The notes under the pieces are model-generated. The model searched no databases. It saw nothing but the letters and a program-made list of their open reading frames with translations, and had not been told where the DNA came from. DNA of 64,000 nt. It comes from Branchiostoma floridae (lineage: Eukaryota > Chordata > Leptocardii > Amphioxiformes > Branchiostomatidae). Where the stretch lies: NCBI RefSeq assembly GCF_000003815.2, contig NC_049980.1, forward strand, positions 948,344 through 1,012,343, given 5' to 3'. Below, in pieces: positions 20,561 through 32,198 of the stretch; the stretch's first letter is position 1; each line of letters starts with the position of its first letter. Made by a program: the position numbers and the translations under genes.

Positions 20561-23500
20561 GCCAGGTGTTAAACTTAAAGCGTGTACCGGTATATCACTG
20601 GGCCGCACCTGTTAGTGCACATTCGCCTTTGATATCTAATTGCTAAAGCTAAGGGCACAACCCGCCGTACGTGCAAATGCGTGCTGCATACGTGCCAAAA
20701 CGTGGGCAATCTTTTGGGATCCGTAAGTGGTAAATGTCGCCTCCGTACGAACTCGTAGGGAATCTGAAGGATTTTGGATCATGAGACACGCCGTAGAACT
20801 TTACGTGCAGGCAAATATTAAACTTTATCTGCTATCGGGCTGCTGATTCACCACCCGTACGTGCCAGTACAAGCGACGCGCCTACCCTGTACAGCCTGAA
20901 CGTTTTCAGAAATACGTGGCGGACGTGGCCTCCCGTGTGCCGCAATTCAGTCTGTCCGCAAGGGAAAATTCGCAATAATTGTATGCAAAGGGCAAAAATT
21001 TTAATTTGTTGTTATGTGGCAAAGTCGTTACAAGCGGTAGAGTAAAGAACTTCTAACCCATATTTCATAATAAGCATTATAAGGTGCACGTTTGAGGTGA
21101 TGCTTCTTGTAGTAAAATGTATTTTTGTATGTATTATAATGATTACAATATTTGCAAGAGTTCTAGGGTTGACCATAATAGAGCATGTGGTAGAGACATA
21201 GAAAACAGACTTGTGACAAGGGCAGTTATTGAAATTGTCGTAACAAGAAACTAATTCAAATATTAGTGTTGTACATTGGAATGTATCCTTTATATTATTA
21301 GATGATATTAGTATAAATAATAGATACATTATACAAGTTGCATCAAGAGATATGGATGTTGAAGTGGTGATATTCAATTGCAAACACGACGATGAAACTT
21401 TATACCAGTTGATAAGTATTGAAGGGAGAAAGACACTAGAATTTTCTCAATTATGCACATGACCCTGACATCCAAAATTCATTTACTCATACCGATACCT
21501 TTGCCAAATGATATTATCATTTTTGATGGGAGTATAATACGTGTTTCTCATTGAATCTGTAATTAAAGTCCTCATTTGCATGAATTGTCTCAGTTGATCA
21601 TCTTCTCTACCCAAATAGCACCAAAGTATGGACATCTTATCTTAGTAAAAAGGCTGTTGTAGCAGCTTTACATAAATTATGTACATGTGACCCTGACTTT
21701 CATGAGATATGCCTAATAATTTTCACCTTTAGTAAGCTTCGAAGTGCCTAAATTATGGTATTCCCGTCATTTACAACTGTGGAATTACAGTATTCTTTCG
21801 TTAATTATGCAAATGAGTAATTTGTAGCTATGGACATTCCTCTGTTACATACATGATAAGTCCTATCATTGACAGCAGTTCGTTGATGAGCTTTCCTCAT
21901 CAACTATGCAAATAAGCGGATGATTTACATAATTATCATGTGCATCATCACTTAGGATATTTATATACCAAAAAACATTTACGAGATGTCAACACGTTCT
22001 TGAGCTATATTTTTACCGTCTATTCCCCCCCCCCCCCCCCAAAAAAAATGGGACAATGTATGTGTTAGAATGCCAGATTCTATTCCAAGGTCAAAGAAAG
22101 AAGATCTGAAGATCCTTCTTGCCAAAAACTTTATCTTAATTCCATACTAAAAACATGTGAACATTAAGAACATATCATAGCTTCAAGAAAAAAATCGATT
22201 ATCATTTGAAAAAGTGGGAGAATTTCCTTCACGCTCTTCGTGTATTTATATAATTGAGTTATCATTGTAAAATTATTTCTGTTACTATGATTCTATTTAT
22301 ATGTTAACATGATTTTCCTGGTTTTGATAATCGGCAACTTTTTTATCTATTGTTCTTTATATATTTATTGTTTCTTTTCTTGCTTTAGTTTCATTGATTC
22401 TTTTGGATCAAATATCTAATTTCAGTCAGGATCCCGTGATATCCGTGGTTTTTCTTTTTCTTTGTATGTATTCTTTTTTTCTTGTGTTGCACGAAAAAAA
22501 GAAAGAAAAAGAAAAAAAAAACTAGAAAGGCCGACATTTGCTTGGGTGCAAATACAGCATATTTCAGCCATACCAATTCCCACGAAACATTGGACTGTTC
22601 CAAGTCACCCCTGCGCAAAAATGCAATATTTTAACTGTAAGTTATCCCCGAAGGAGAACTAATATTGTGAATTGATTCCAGGTCAAAACAGAGCTTGTCC
22701 AATATGCCCCGGGCCCATATGGAAGAATACAATCTTCCACAGGAGCGCCTATGCATAACTGATTTTTTTTTTAGAATTGCGGCAGCTCCTATTTTTCCGA
22801 GAGTGAAAAAAAACGCATCTTCCATTCAGAAGATTTTCATCATAAAATTACATGACGCCATTCAACAATTTCCACTTCGATAACTGGGTCTAAGTACCGT
22901 CATAATCTCCTTGTGATGTGGGTACATTTATTATTGCAGTGAACTTTTTTTAATCAAGTAGGGCATACGTTTTAATAATTGTCAAGCAGGTGCGGGTACT
23001 GTGTAGTAGGAGTGTTGTTGTTTTTTTTTCAAGCTAAAAATCTTCCTCTTGTTTTGTATGAGCCATTACATAAACGGAGACGTCTCGAATTTTTACTAGA
23101 ATTTTACCACCTTGTCGCTTCAATTCTTTTCTGAAAAATCCCAGGACTAACAAGTTTACTTGATTTGGCTTTATCTATATATTTCATTTTCCTTCGAATT
23201 GTTTGTTAAGTATATGTCCCTTGCATACCACTGTTAAATTGTTTTACTTTGTATACAATCAGCCATCGGACGTAATCTTGTCTGAGTGTGATAATTTCCT
23301 GCTCGTAGCGTGCGAGACCCGGAGGATAGGAGTTTCTACCTTGTTCGGGGGTTTCTTTTCGGAGGTCAGTGGTGATGATACTCTGGTACTGAGAGTGTTT
23401 TATTGGGCTCAAACTCTGGCAGTTTAAAGTTACTTACAATTTGAATGTATAAAGTTTACGTCAAAAAAGAACAACAACAACACTAGAAGTACCTACATTT

Positions 23501-24762
23501 GTTCGGGAAAAGATTACATGCATTCTCGCCACTGTCAAAATTACGTATCAAAACTGAACGCAAACTGTCCAATTTTCCCGCGTTTTCTGCCAAGTAACAT
23601 TTTCTAGATTGTCTCAACTAACCCCAAAAGTCAAATCTGCCGAAAATGATTGATAGTGTCATGCGGAATGTTGGTAAATTCATCGACACAGACTTGTATT
23701 CTAACGTTCAATGCACGCGTACCGTCCGCTACCGCTCAAATGACCCTATCTGAACGCCAAATCCTCGCAAACAACAATTTCAAACCGGGCACAGGGTGAC
23801 TTATGGACACTGTAAGGCTGTAATATGCATCTGTTTGTGTATATACGGTATAGCAAGGCCCCGCTTATGAATATTAACTAGCATTCGCCTTTCTCGTCGC
23901 TGATTGGCTGGCTCTTTAAATTCAATCAACTCTCGCTCTCCCCAGACCGCTGGCACCTGGCACGTGTGGGCTCTGGGGTCACGGGAGTTCACGGGAAAAG
24001 GCCGGAAGAAAACCAATTTCCCCTCAGAAAAGTGCAGAAATTAATAATTTAAAATTGATTTATGCCAAAAATTTTACATGGATCATTTTACCAACTATCT
24101 AATGCCTATCTACACCAAATTTAAGGTCATTCTATTGTAATACAAGGGTACAGGGGGCCAAAATATACCGTTTTGGTCAAAACATGACCTTTAAACTTCA
24201 ATAAAATCATTTTAGAGGAAGATATGGAAAAAAAAGTGAAAAACACACCTGGGTATTGACCCACTCTACCCTTGTGCCAAATTTCAGGTCATTCTGTCCC
24301 GGAACGACGGAGATGATTCGATTTGAAGATTTGACAGGAGAAAGAAAGAAACATTACGAATATAATATATTTCACCATACCATATATGGTATGGCTGAAA
24401 TATACACCATACTCTGTGTTCATTCATTTGTTAAACCTTTCTGACCACTTTGAATTTCATAGCCCTACAACTTTTGATTTGGCCACTGCAAGTACATTTT
24501 ATGGATGACATCCTCCGCAGACTGCAAACATACTGAGATACGAAAAAACAAGTTGGGTTAGAAAAGATAGCTAAATTTTCCAAATAAACACCATAAACGT
24601 TGTAGCATACTAACAAGAATTAGCGTGACAAAACATGCTTCCAAAGCCAATAAATCAATCATTCAGAGACGACTAAGTTTTATTTATTATTAGTTTCTTC
24701 AAGCTTTCTAGTTCTCGTAATTTTTTTTTTTGGGGGGGGGGTAATGTTTTACACGTAAAATG
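20561..24762. other. Intergenic region, repeats only
   Basis: 20645-20955 is a partial, inverted relative of the MITE at 55569-55868 (GCTAAGGGCACAACCCGCCG). About 22515-22620 resembles 2135-2240 (GAAAGG.CGACATTTGCTTGG). Short A, T and C/A runs occur at 22025-22045 and 22480-22520. A palindrome around ACCATACCATATATGGTATG sits at 24375-24400. No gene is supported. Confidence 0.55.
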
Positions 24763-24870
24763 TACTATTTGAGGTGCACAATGATTGGCCCGAAAAGTAT
24801 GACGTCACTCCCCCTATAAATAAGAGATGCGCGCAGGAATATATCATTCTTCTGTGTGTTGGCCCTCCGG
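24763..24870 (+). promoter_or_regulatory. Promoter-like module, copy 1
   Basis: Ordered elements: inverted CCAAT box (ATTGG, 24784-24788), consensus CRE TGACGTCA (24800-24807) and TATA box TATAAATA (24815-24822), then TCATTCT about 30 bp on as a possible start. Identical over 108 bp to 30171-30278. No coding region is recognised downstream; it may drive a noncoding or element transcript. Confidence 0.55.
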
Positions 24871-26596
24871 CTCGTCTGAAGCCAGCAGCGTGCGTCCTTC
24901 ATCGCCCCAGCGCAGAAAACTTGCCGGGAAAAAGGCCACGTCGTTGCCGGAAAAAGGCCAGGAGAATGCCGGCGGGAGACTCGCTACTACACGATACGGT
25001 GCCGCAGCTCAAGCTCGTGACGGCAGCTCGTACTCTCCCGGGTATTGTATCAGAGGTACACGGTACCACGTAAGGTTTGGTTGTACACATGAAAGTTTTA
25101 TCTGAGCCCGGTCTGGACATTTACTTGCTCGTTTTGTGGTATGGTGTTGTGTTGAGACATGTTTGATATCTGTAGTCTAGGCCTGTTGCAGGGCTTGCAG
25201 AGTCATGCTTCTGCCGTACGGAAGGACTTCACGTTTTTGCAAATTTTTTCCGGTTGACTGTCACATAGTTTCATTTTCACGTTTTGTCTGTTGCCTGTTT
25301 GCTGAGTGTTTTGTGAACGCTTTGTAAACGTTGTATGTAGGTCCGACGGGAGAGAGCTACCTTTAATATTTAGAATGTTTCTTTTCAGTTTTAGTATATA
25401 CGCTCGCATCCTCTGTCGAATTTTGCTGTGGCCACCTTTTGACGACGCTGATTAGTGGTGCTGTTTAGGAGTTTGCTATTTGTGTGTTTTTCTCGTTTTG
25501 TGAAAGTGTTAACAGGATGCTAGAGCTGTCGCTGTCGAGGAGATGCAACATGGCTACCCTCTGAGTCACTAGGTGGGATAATAGAATCCGTTGCCATCCT
25601 CTACCTTGGAAGGCAAGGGAGGCTTTTGTCTGTTTTTGAGGAGAGTTACAGACCGAGATATTCACCATTTTCTTGTCATTTTCTGATTTTTGTGTATATT
25701 CTAGTGATACGCAGACACGTGGTTTGAAACCCCGGACAAAGAGGCAAGATGGATACTCTCACAGTATCGCCGTGACTGAAATCACAATCTGCATCCATCC
25801 TCTACCAGGGAATTCTACGAACGCCTCCCTACAGTGTGGAGGTCCTTTACAGATCTAGAGCTTCGCCATTTTCTTGTCATTTTCTTTAAATCTTTATATT
25901 TATTTCGTATGTATGGTTTTATGCAGGATTTTAGGATAGCACTGTCATGGCATCGGGACTCACTATGGCTACCATTTTCGGAGTTCTTTTCAGGAATTAA
26001 AACCCGCCGCCATCCTCCTCGTGGGCGATGTAGTAATGCAGACTGCCAGCGTTTCTAGAGCGTGGTTTTTGTTACGTACATGTTATTGTTATACGTTTTC
26101 GTTTGTCAAGTTTAACTTTTTGGATTGCGTGGGTGTTGCCCGTACGTAAGGTGATTGTCGTGTGCGTGGCCTATTTTTACCAAGCTTAGCGTTTGGTTGT
26201 TGAGCATGTATGTACGGGGAGTACGCATGGCCTAGGACTGTTCATGTTATCGTGGCTTGCCCACCTTTGAGCGCTAGGCGGGGGGATGTCGAGTGCGTAT
26301 GGTGTGGATATTGTTACGGCTGGATTTTGTGTGTAATTTCGTCAGCGGTATCGATAATTGTGTTTTGTTTTCCGCATAGTTCTCAGGAACCGGGACGTGC
26401 TGGTTCACGCGTGGCGTTCTCCCCCACCCGTAACGACCCTTGTAAGAAGTTTCGGACTTCAGGGATCTTCAGATGCGGCAGGTACGACAAAAGATGTAGC
26501 AGCGAGTGGTGGCGCAAGAACAGCAGCCTGTCAGCCTCTCTTAGGCCCCCTCACCCTCCTCGCCATTCCGGACACTTAAGTGCCACAAGGAAAGGA
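24871..26596. other. Region after the promoter-like module, no gene recognised
   Basis: Two diverged direct copies of a block containing CATTTTCTTGTCATTTTCT lie near 25660-25690 and 25866-25890. Short open frames exist but show no family motifs. Confidence 0.4.
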
Positions 26597-27392
26597 CAGC
26601 TCATGAAGACGGTACAGCCCGGGCAGGCACCGGCGAGTGCCGCGGGTAGAGCTCACGAAGATGGTAAGGCCCGGGCAGGCACCGGCGAGTGTCGCGGGTA
26701 GAGCTCACGAACGACGAAGATGGTAAGGCCCGGGCAGGCACCGGCGAGTGTCGCGGGTAGAGCTCACGAACGACGAAGATGGTAAGGCCCGGGCAGGCAC
26801 CGGCGAGTGTCGCGGGTAGAGCTCACGAAGATGGTAAGACCCGGGCAGGCACCGGCGAGTGTCGCGGGTAGAGCTCACGAAGATGGCCATGGTAAGACCC
26901 GGGCAGGCACCGGCGAGTGTCGCGGGTAGGGCTCACGAAGATGGTAAGACCCGGGCAGGCACCGGCGAGTGTCGCGGGTAGAGCTCACGAAGATGGTAAG
27001 ACCCGGGCAGGCACCGGCGAGTGTCGAGGGTAGAGCTCACGAAGATGGTAAGACCCGGGCAGGCACCGGCGAGTGTCGCGGGTAGAGCTCGCGAAGATGG
27101 TAAGACCCGGGCAGGCACCGGCGAGTGTCGCGGGTAGAGCTCGCGAAGATGGTAAGACCCGGGCAGGCACCGGCGAGTGTCGCGGGTAGAGCTCACGAAA
27201 ATTGGAAGGCTCGGGCAGGCACAGAGGGGTGCAGCGGGAAGATATTGATCTCAGTTCAGTTCCGTTAATACTCAGAGAAGTGGCACCAGCGTCTTCACAT
27301 TGAACTCAACCAAATTTAACCCCCCCCCCCCCCCCCCTGAGCTTACGAAGATTGAAATACCCCGGCAGGCACAGGGAAGTGCCGCAGAAGAA
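26597..27392 (+). repeat. 52-bp GC-rich minisatellite, about 12 units
   Basis: Unit GAGCTCACGAAGATGGTAAG plus ACCCGGGCAGGCACCGGCGA plus GTGTCGCGGGTA, 52 bp; some units have a 7-bp ACGACGA insert (59 bp). Tandem to about 27238, with one diverged unit at 27340-27392. As 52 is not a multiple of 3, the long minus-strand frames are artefacts. Confidence 0.95.
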
Positions 27393-27860
27393 TATGGAGC
27401 TCACGGTGGATGTTTTAGGGAGGAAAACGTACTCGTACTTTGCCGGAAACGTTTTGAAGACCGAAAGCCAGAAATGATATCGACATGAGATCGAGAAGGC
27501 ATTGAATTCACAAAATTGTGTTGTTGTATAAGGACGGTCGCACTAAATAGGTACCAAGGGCAAGGCATATTACACTGGAAGTGCGAATTTTCTAGGCAGT
27601 ACGCAAGACACACATTTCGTAACCACGTGTGGGACAATATTCTTAAGAAGTAAAAAAAAAAAAAACAACGTTACATCAATTCATCGTTAATTGATAACTG
27701 GTTGTGTTATGGATGTATTACACTTCTTTACGTTTGGGACCGCATTGTAAATATGTGCATCAGAGTTGTCTGTACATATGCAAATACTTTTCGTTTTGTG
27801 ACCGCATCTGAACTGTGAGCAGCAACACCTGTCCTGCAGTACAATGTGAACCAGTCAGAA

Positions 27861-27925
27861 TTGCCCTGAAGAAGGTGACAGACGGTCACCGAAACGTCGG
27901 TGAGAATAAAGCATCGGTTGTGTAA
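27861..27925 (+). ncRNA. Hammerhead-like motif, degenerate core
   Basis: CTGAAGA, then hairpin GGTGAC-AGACG-GTCACC, then GAAACGTC and AATAAAG. One base differs from the hammerhead core CTGATGA. Penelope-like elements are known to carry short hammerhead ribozymes; this looks like a decayed relative of the copies near 31.6-31.8 kb. Confidence 0.4.
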
Positions 27926-28008
27926 AAAGAGTCTCTTTATTCACATTTCGTAACCAGTTTGGCATAACTGAATAAAAGTGTTTTAAAACTGGAGATATGC
28001 GGGTCCAG

Positions 28009-28165
28009 ATGTCTTACTGAGAGATGACTGTGGTGTGATAGATGGCGGTTGGCTGAGGAATGAGTCCACCCTGCTCTGTACTTTATTTTCGTCCCAGCCC
28101 GAGACTTTGCATAATGACGCTACATTTTCAGCGGCAATATTCAGCAAATTGCAGTTCTCGACAAG
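28009..28165 (-). CDS. Coding-like segment of unknown identity
   Basis: A minus-strand frame ending in TAA contains NIAAENVASLCKVSGWDEN and KVQSRVDSFLSQPPS, which reads like ordinary protein. A possible acceptor lies upstream (CACTTGTCGAG). No partner exon and no family were recognised. It could be a terminal exon, a retro-fragment or chance. Confidence 0.25.
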
Positions 28166-29719
28166 TGAGCTTGAAGTCGCATGTAAGAAAAGGGGCTCGA
28201 AAAGGAAATGCCGCAAGTGAAAAGTCATCTCGGGTAAATAGTTCAAGAAATCTTTTCCATAGAGGTTACAATGGTTGTGAAAATCTGAGTTTGTTTTCCT
28301 CGGAAGTGTTATACATAGCATAGCATTTGGTAGACTAAGAAATCCAGTGTGGAACCGCAAGGATATCAGTAGATGTTGTGATATCCGTCATTGCCAGGTA
28401 CGTATACTCCCTATCGCCACATATGCTTGTGTGACAGGGACCCTGGAGTGGTCACATGAGCTCCTTCTGTTAGCTTTCGATTTCAGACACCTAGGGGCGT
28501 TTCTCTGTATTGCATTCCAAGATCGTGTACCACAATTGAAGCATCAAAGCTAGACATGGATTAGAACACTCTTTTGGTTGATACAATTTTGGTAATAAGA
28601 CTAAGGTGGTTCAGACTGGTATTAAAGAGACCCCCAGTCACATTAGTCCCATAAGCCTACTACCAGGAGTTTCAAAAAATGATTTTACAAAATTACAAAA
28701 GACACGGGACTGGGTCTCAAGTTTGCGGAAACAGGTGCTAAGGACCATACAACTTGAACAGCCCTGACGTAGAGAGGCGAGGGGCCAGTCTCTGGCCTTA
28801 GCACGTGGGTAGGGCAGGCAAGCAGGTAACACTTTGCTTCTTGGCCCGGGCAGAGCGAGGTATCAAAGATTGTGTCCTTTGATAACAAAGGACACAAACG
28901 AAGCTTTGATAAGCTTGAAAATGTTTTGATCGGTTTGGGGAAATGTTTAGCTCTGTTAAAAGCCCTATATCCCAGGGTACACTGAGAAGTATCTTGCAGA
29001 AGTTAGGGAGAACTGTTCTAGGTCGGAAATCTTGTAAGAAATCGTAGGCTGGATTACCGTAACGTGTTAGTTCGCTATTGTATTAGACGGATTTATCATC
29101 TCTAGTTGAATCACCCGACACAAGTACCCTTACAGACTTTTACACCGGATCCCAACATCGAAGCTGTGATGTGGAACACTATTTTTGTCTTTTGTTTCCA
29201 TCTTGGGCTTACCGCTATCTCTATTGAGGAAAAAAAAATCGTCTTTGAACTGTTGAGAGGTCGTCCGGACTCAGAATATTACTTTTGGGCATTATGCATC
29301 TCCCAGGTCGCGGTGAGCGTTTGGAACAGTTTTGCACTGCACTTGTGCAAGCCTGGTGTCTTTCCATATTGTTGTGTCGGTAAGTCGAGTTCTATTAAGC
29401 AGGAAGAGTGGCAAATATGAGCATCTCCGTCCTCTGAAAGGTTGGGAATCAGCATCGTCAAGCGGATCCTTGAAAGTTGAGGTTGGATAAGGCTCGGGGT
29501 CGTTGGGCATAGAGACAGTCGAGGCTCAAGACAAATCGTCCTGCGATGCGAGGGAAAAATAGTTTTCTTTTACCTCTAACGCGGATAATTCAGACCTAGG
29601 CTTGGCCGTCTCCATATCGATCTTCCTTCAAGTGACCGTAGAGGAACGGTTTTGAGATAACAATTTTGCGATGCTTCCTCCATTTTGTTTGTCGTACAGC
29701 AAAAGATGAGAGTGGGCCA

Positions 29720-29900
29720 TAAATGAGTGTTGGGTTGTTTGAGAGTGGGTACCGTACAAGGGAGAGGCAGCGTGAGAGGTAAGATGAGAAAGGAGTTACA
29801 TGAGAGAAGGGAGTTGAGAGAGGGGAAATGAGAGATGGGGAGTTGAGAGAGAATAATGAGAAAGGGTGTGATGAAAGAGGTAAAGAGGGAGCGGATGACA
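29720..29900. repeat. Purine-rich low-complexity tract
   Basis: GAGAGA/GGGAG-rich plus strand. The serine/leucine-rich frame on the other strand is compositional. Confidence 0.8.
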
Positions 29901-30111
29901 AGTGTTCTTCCAAAGGAATGTTACATTAACCAGATAGATCCAGATACGAACGCATTGATCTATACAGACACAGACACGTTGATGCATTACGCTGAAGGGC
30001 GGTTACGTTAGCTAGATATCTATACTAATTATAGATACTGATACAGGTACAAAGTTAAGGGGTTCAAAGGGAAAAGGAAGGGCTCAATAGCCAGAGATGG
30101 CAAAGGCGGAA

Positions 30112-30460
30112 GACGACGATTTCCGCATCACTCATACTGGAGGGCCAATAATTACGCACCTCAAAAAGGATACTATTTGAGGTGCACAATGATTGGCCCG
30201 AAAAGTATGACGTCACTCCCCCTATAAATAAGAGATGCGCGCAGGAATATATCATTCTTCTGTGTGTTGGCCCTCCGGCAAAGTCTGGAGCCTGAAGCGT
30301 CCCACCCACCCGCCCATCGACAAGTTTTCTGCTTTATGTGGAATTAGGCATCTGCTTCAGGATGGTCGCTTTAGCACATAGGTGACTTTAGGCTCCAGAC
30401 GACGATTTCCGCATCACTCATACTGGAGGGCCAATAATTACGCACCTCAAAAAGGATACT
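30112..30460 (+). repeat. 63-bp direct repeats flanking the second promoter-like module
   Basis: 30112-30174 and 30398-30460 are identical over 63 bp (starting GACGACGATTTCCGCATCAC). The first overlaps the start of the promoter-like module, and its end (GCACCTC...GAGGTGC) is a short inverted repeat. Confidence 0.75.
30171..30278 (+). promoter_or_regulatory. Promoter-like module, copy 2
   Basis: Identical to 24763-24870; TGACGTCA at 30208-30215 and TATAAATA at 30223-30230. Confidence 0.55.
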
Positions 30461-30905
30461 GTTCGTTCTTCGCCATGTTTGAATCTGCCGGTTATCGTAT
30501 TGACGTCACTTTCTACCTTGTTTGCACCGCTGCCATGTCAACGTACGTTACCAAGGCAACACCTTCGACCTGTCGGACGTACAGAGTCCCACGCATGCTC
30601 TTTGCGCTGTGGCAAATTATATCTAGCCAAGGAGCGATTGATACAAGGTCTTGGAGGTGTCTGATATTAAGAAAACGTCATTCGATAGGAGGTGAGTCTA
30701 TTTTTGCATTGTTTTGTTCAATGTAATCGTACAAAACATCGTTGTGGCCCCGACCACTTACTTTGCCCCCCTTTAGTTAATGTTTAGCGCACTGAACGTG
30801 GTTTCAGGAATAGAAAAATACGAGCAATTTCTACGTAATTAGCTACTAACCATGCGTAATACTGGTATTGTATTCGCGTACGCTGCATTAGAATTTACAT
30901 TGATA

Positions 30906-31208
30906 AAGGTGGGGTCACACATGCGTATAAATTCAAGTCCGTTTGAGGTGCGTAAGAAGCTCTTAGTCACTACCAGGCTCCACAGGTCGAGGGGAAAATA
31001 GCACAAATTGGACAAATATAGATACATAACATGCCAGATGAGTTAGCTGACCGAGAAGTATGGTTAGCGACACAGCTAACTCGTCTGACATGTAACCTGT
31101 TTACGTTTGTCCAATTTCTATTATTTTTCCAACAACCTGTGGGGCCTAGTGGAGGTAAATACTCCCATGCGCGCCTCATACGGACTGAAATATGTGTGAC
31201 CCCACCTT
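30906..31208. mobile_element. Foldback MITE with very long arms, TA target
   Basis: AAGGTGGGGTCACACATGCG opposes GTGTGACCCCACCTT, and homology extends inward through CCACAGG...TTGGACAAA. TA flanks both ends (30904-30905 and 31209-31210). Confidence 0.75.
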
Positions 31209-31539
31209 TATGGACGAATGGTGTTCAGTGAACATCCTGCGTATACCACTTGTACGTTTTGTTACATTTCTTCGAAGCCGCGGTTGTATACAGATCTGTT
31301 CAAAGGCAAACTGTATAGCTCCGTGTTATGTAGAATGGCATGTTGAGGTAGAGAGTCGTTTAATAATTAACCGGGCAAACAAAGACTTTGTCACAGGAAA
31401 AGCTCTATGTATAGACTGGACAGTCCGCGGGCTAAGCCATAGATAAATTTGTATACTGACCAAACACAGGCTATAAGGTATAACATTACGGTTCATTTAT
31501 AAGTAAAATTTAGATTCTTCAAACGGTGAAATATAACCT

Positions 31540-31890
31540 GTCAGGTCTTCACAACCTCTTTTTATTCTTCTGCAGACGTTTCGGTGACTGTCTGTCACCT
31601 TCATCGGTGCAAAATGAGCAGTAATGAATAGAGACGAAGGGGGGTATAAACTTAGCCATGTTTGGGACCGCATCCTTGCCACTACGTCACAAAGTGGCAA
31701 GGATGATTAACGTATCACGTTCGAGAACATTCCATGTCAAGTAATTACGTCACAATAGGTTTAGTTCGATTTGCACTGTATAGGTCATATCGCACCGAGT
31801 AACGTTAGTATATTTCATTTTGCACTGATGAAGGTGACAGTCACCGAAGCGTCTGCAGAAGAATAAAAAGAGGTTGTGAAACGAAGAAGA
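31540..31890. ncRNA. Inverted pair of hammerhead-like motifs
   Basis: Plus copy: TTTTGCA, core CTGATGA (31825-31831), hairpin GGTGA/TCACC (833-845), GAAGC, GTC, TGCAGAAG. The 5' TTTTGCA can pair with TGCAGAA as stem I. The minus copy at 31563-31616 has CCGATGA but an intact GAAACGTC, so the two together give the canonical core. AATAAAAAGAGGTTGTGAA follows both. Each copy has one core change. Helix III is minimal, as in dimeric element-borne hammerheads. Activity is not claimed. Confidence 0.5.
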
Positions 31891-32002
31891 CTGTTCGATC
31901 ATACATTTTAGACTGACGTCATAGTTTTACAAGAATGACCAACGCTTGCAACGATGTTTTTTGTAGTTTCTCTCGTTTCACCGACACAACGTGAAGCTAG
32001 CA

Positions 32003-32198
32003 ATGACTTCTGATCGATCATCCCAAGAGCGAGAGAAGTGTAAGATTGTCACGTGGGTCTGGGTCTCCGTGTCGCTGGCAATCTGTTGTCTGGTGGCCCT
32101 TATTGTTCTGGGAGTCGTCATCGTCCAACCAGTGGTAGAGACGGACTCACTGTCGTTCCAGGAGGCCAACTGCACAACCGTGAAAAATTACTTCACCG
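32003..32198 (+). CDS. KCNMB-like exon 1
   Basis: Starts at ATG 32003 (MTSDRSSQEREKCK), includes all of TM1 and the first sequon, and ends G|GTATGT in phase 1. Confidence 0.8.

Noticed and set aside
24774..25105. A protein-coding exon directly after promoter module 1
   Set aside because: Three overlapping short frames are open because of GC content; none has family motifs and copy 2 of the module is followed by unrelated sequence.
26705..27196. Minus-strand Pro/Ser/Arg-rich open frames
   Set aside because: The frames lie wholly in the 52-bp minisatellite; the unit is not a multiple of three and the frame changes at every unit.
26597..27240. CRISPR-like array
   Set aside because: Direct tandem units with no unique spacers, in animal DNA.
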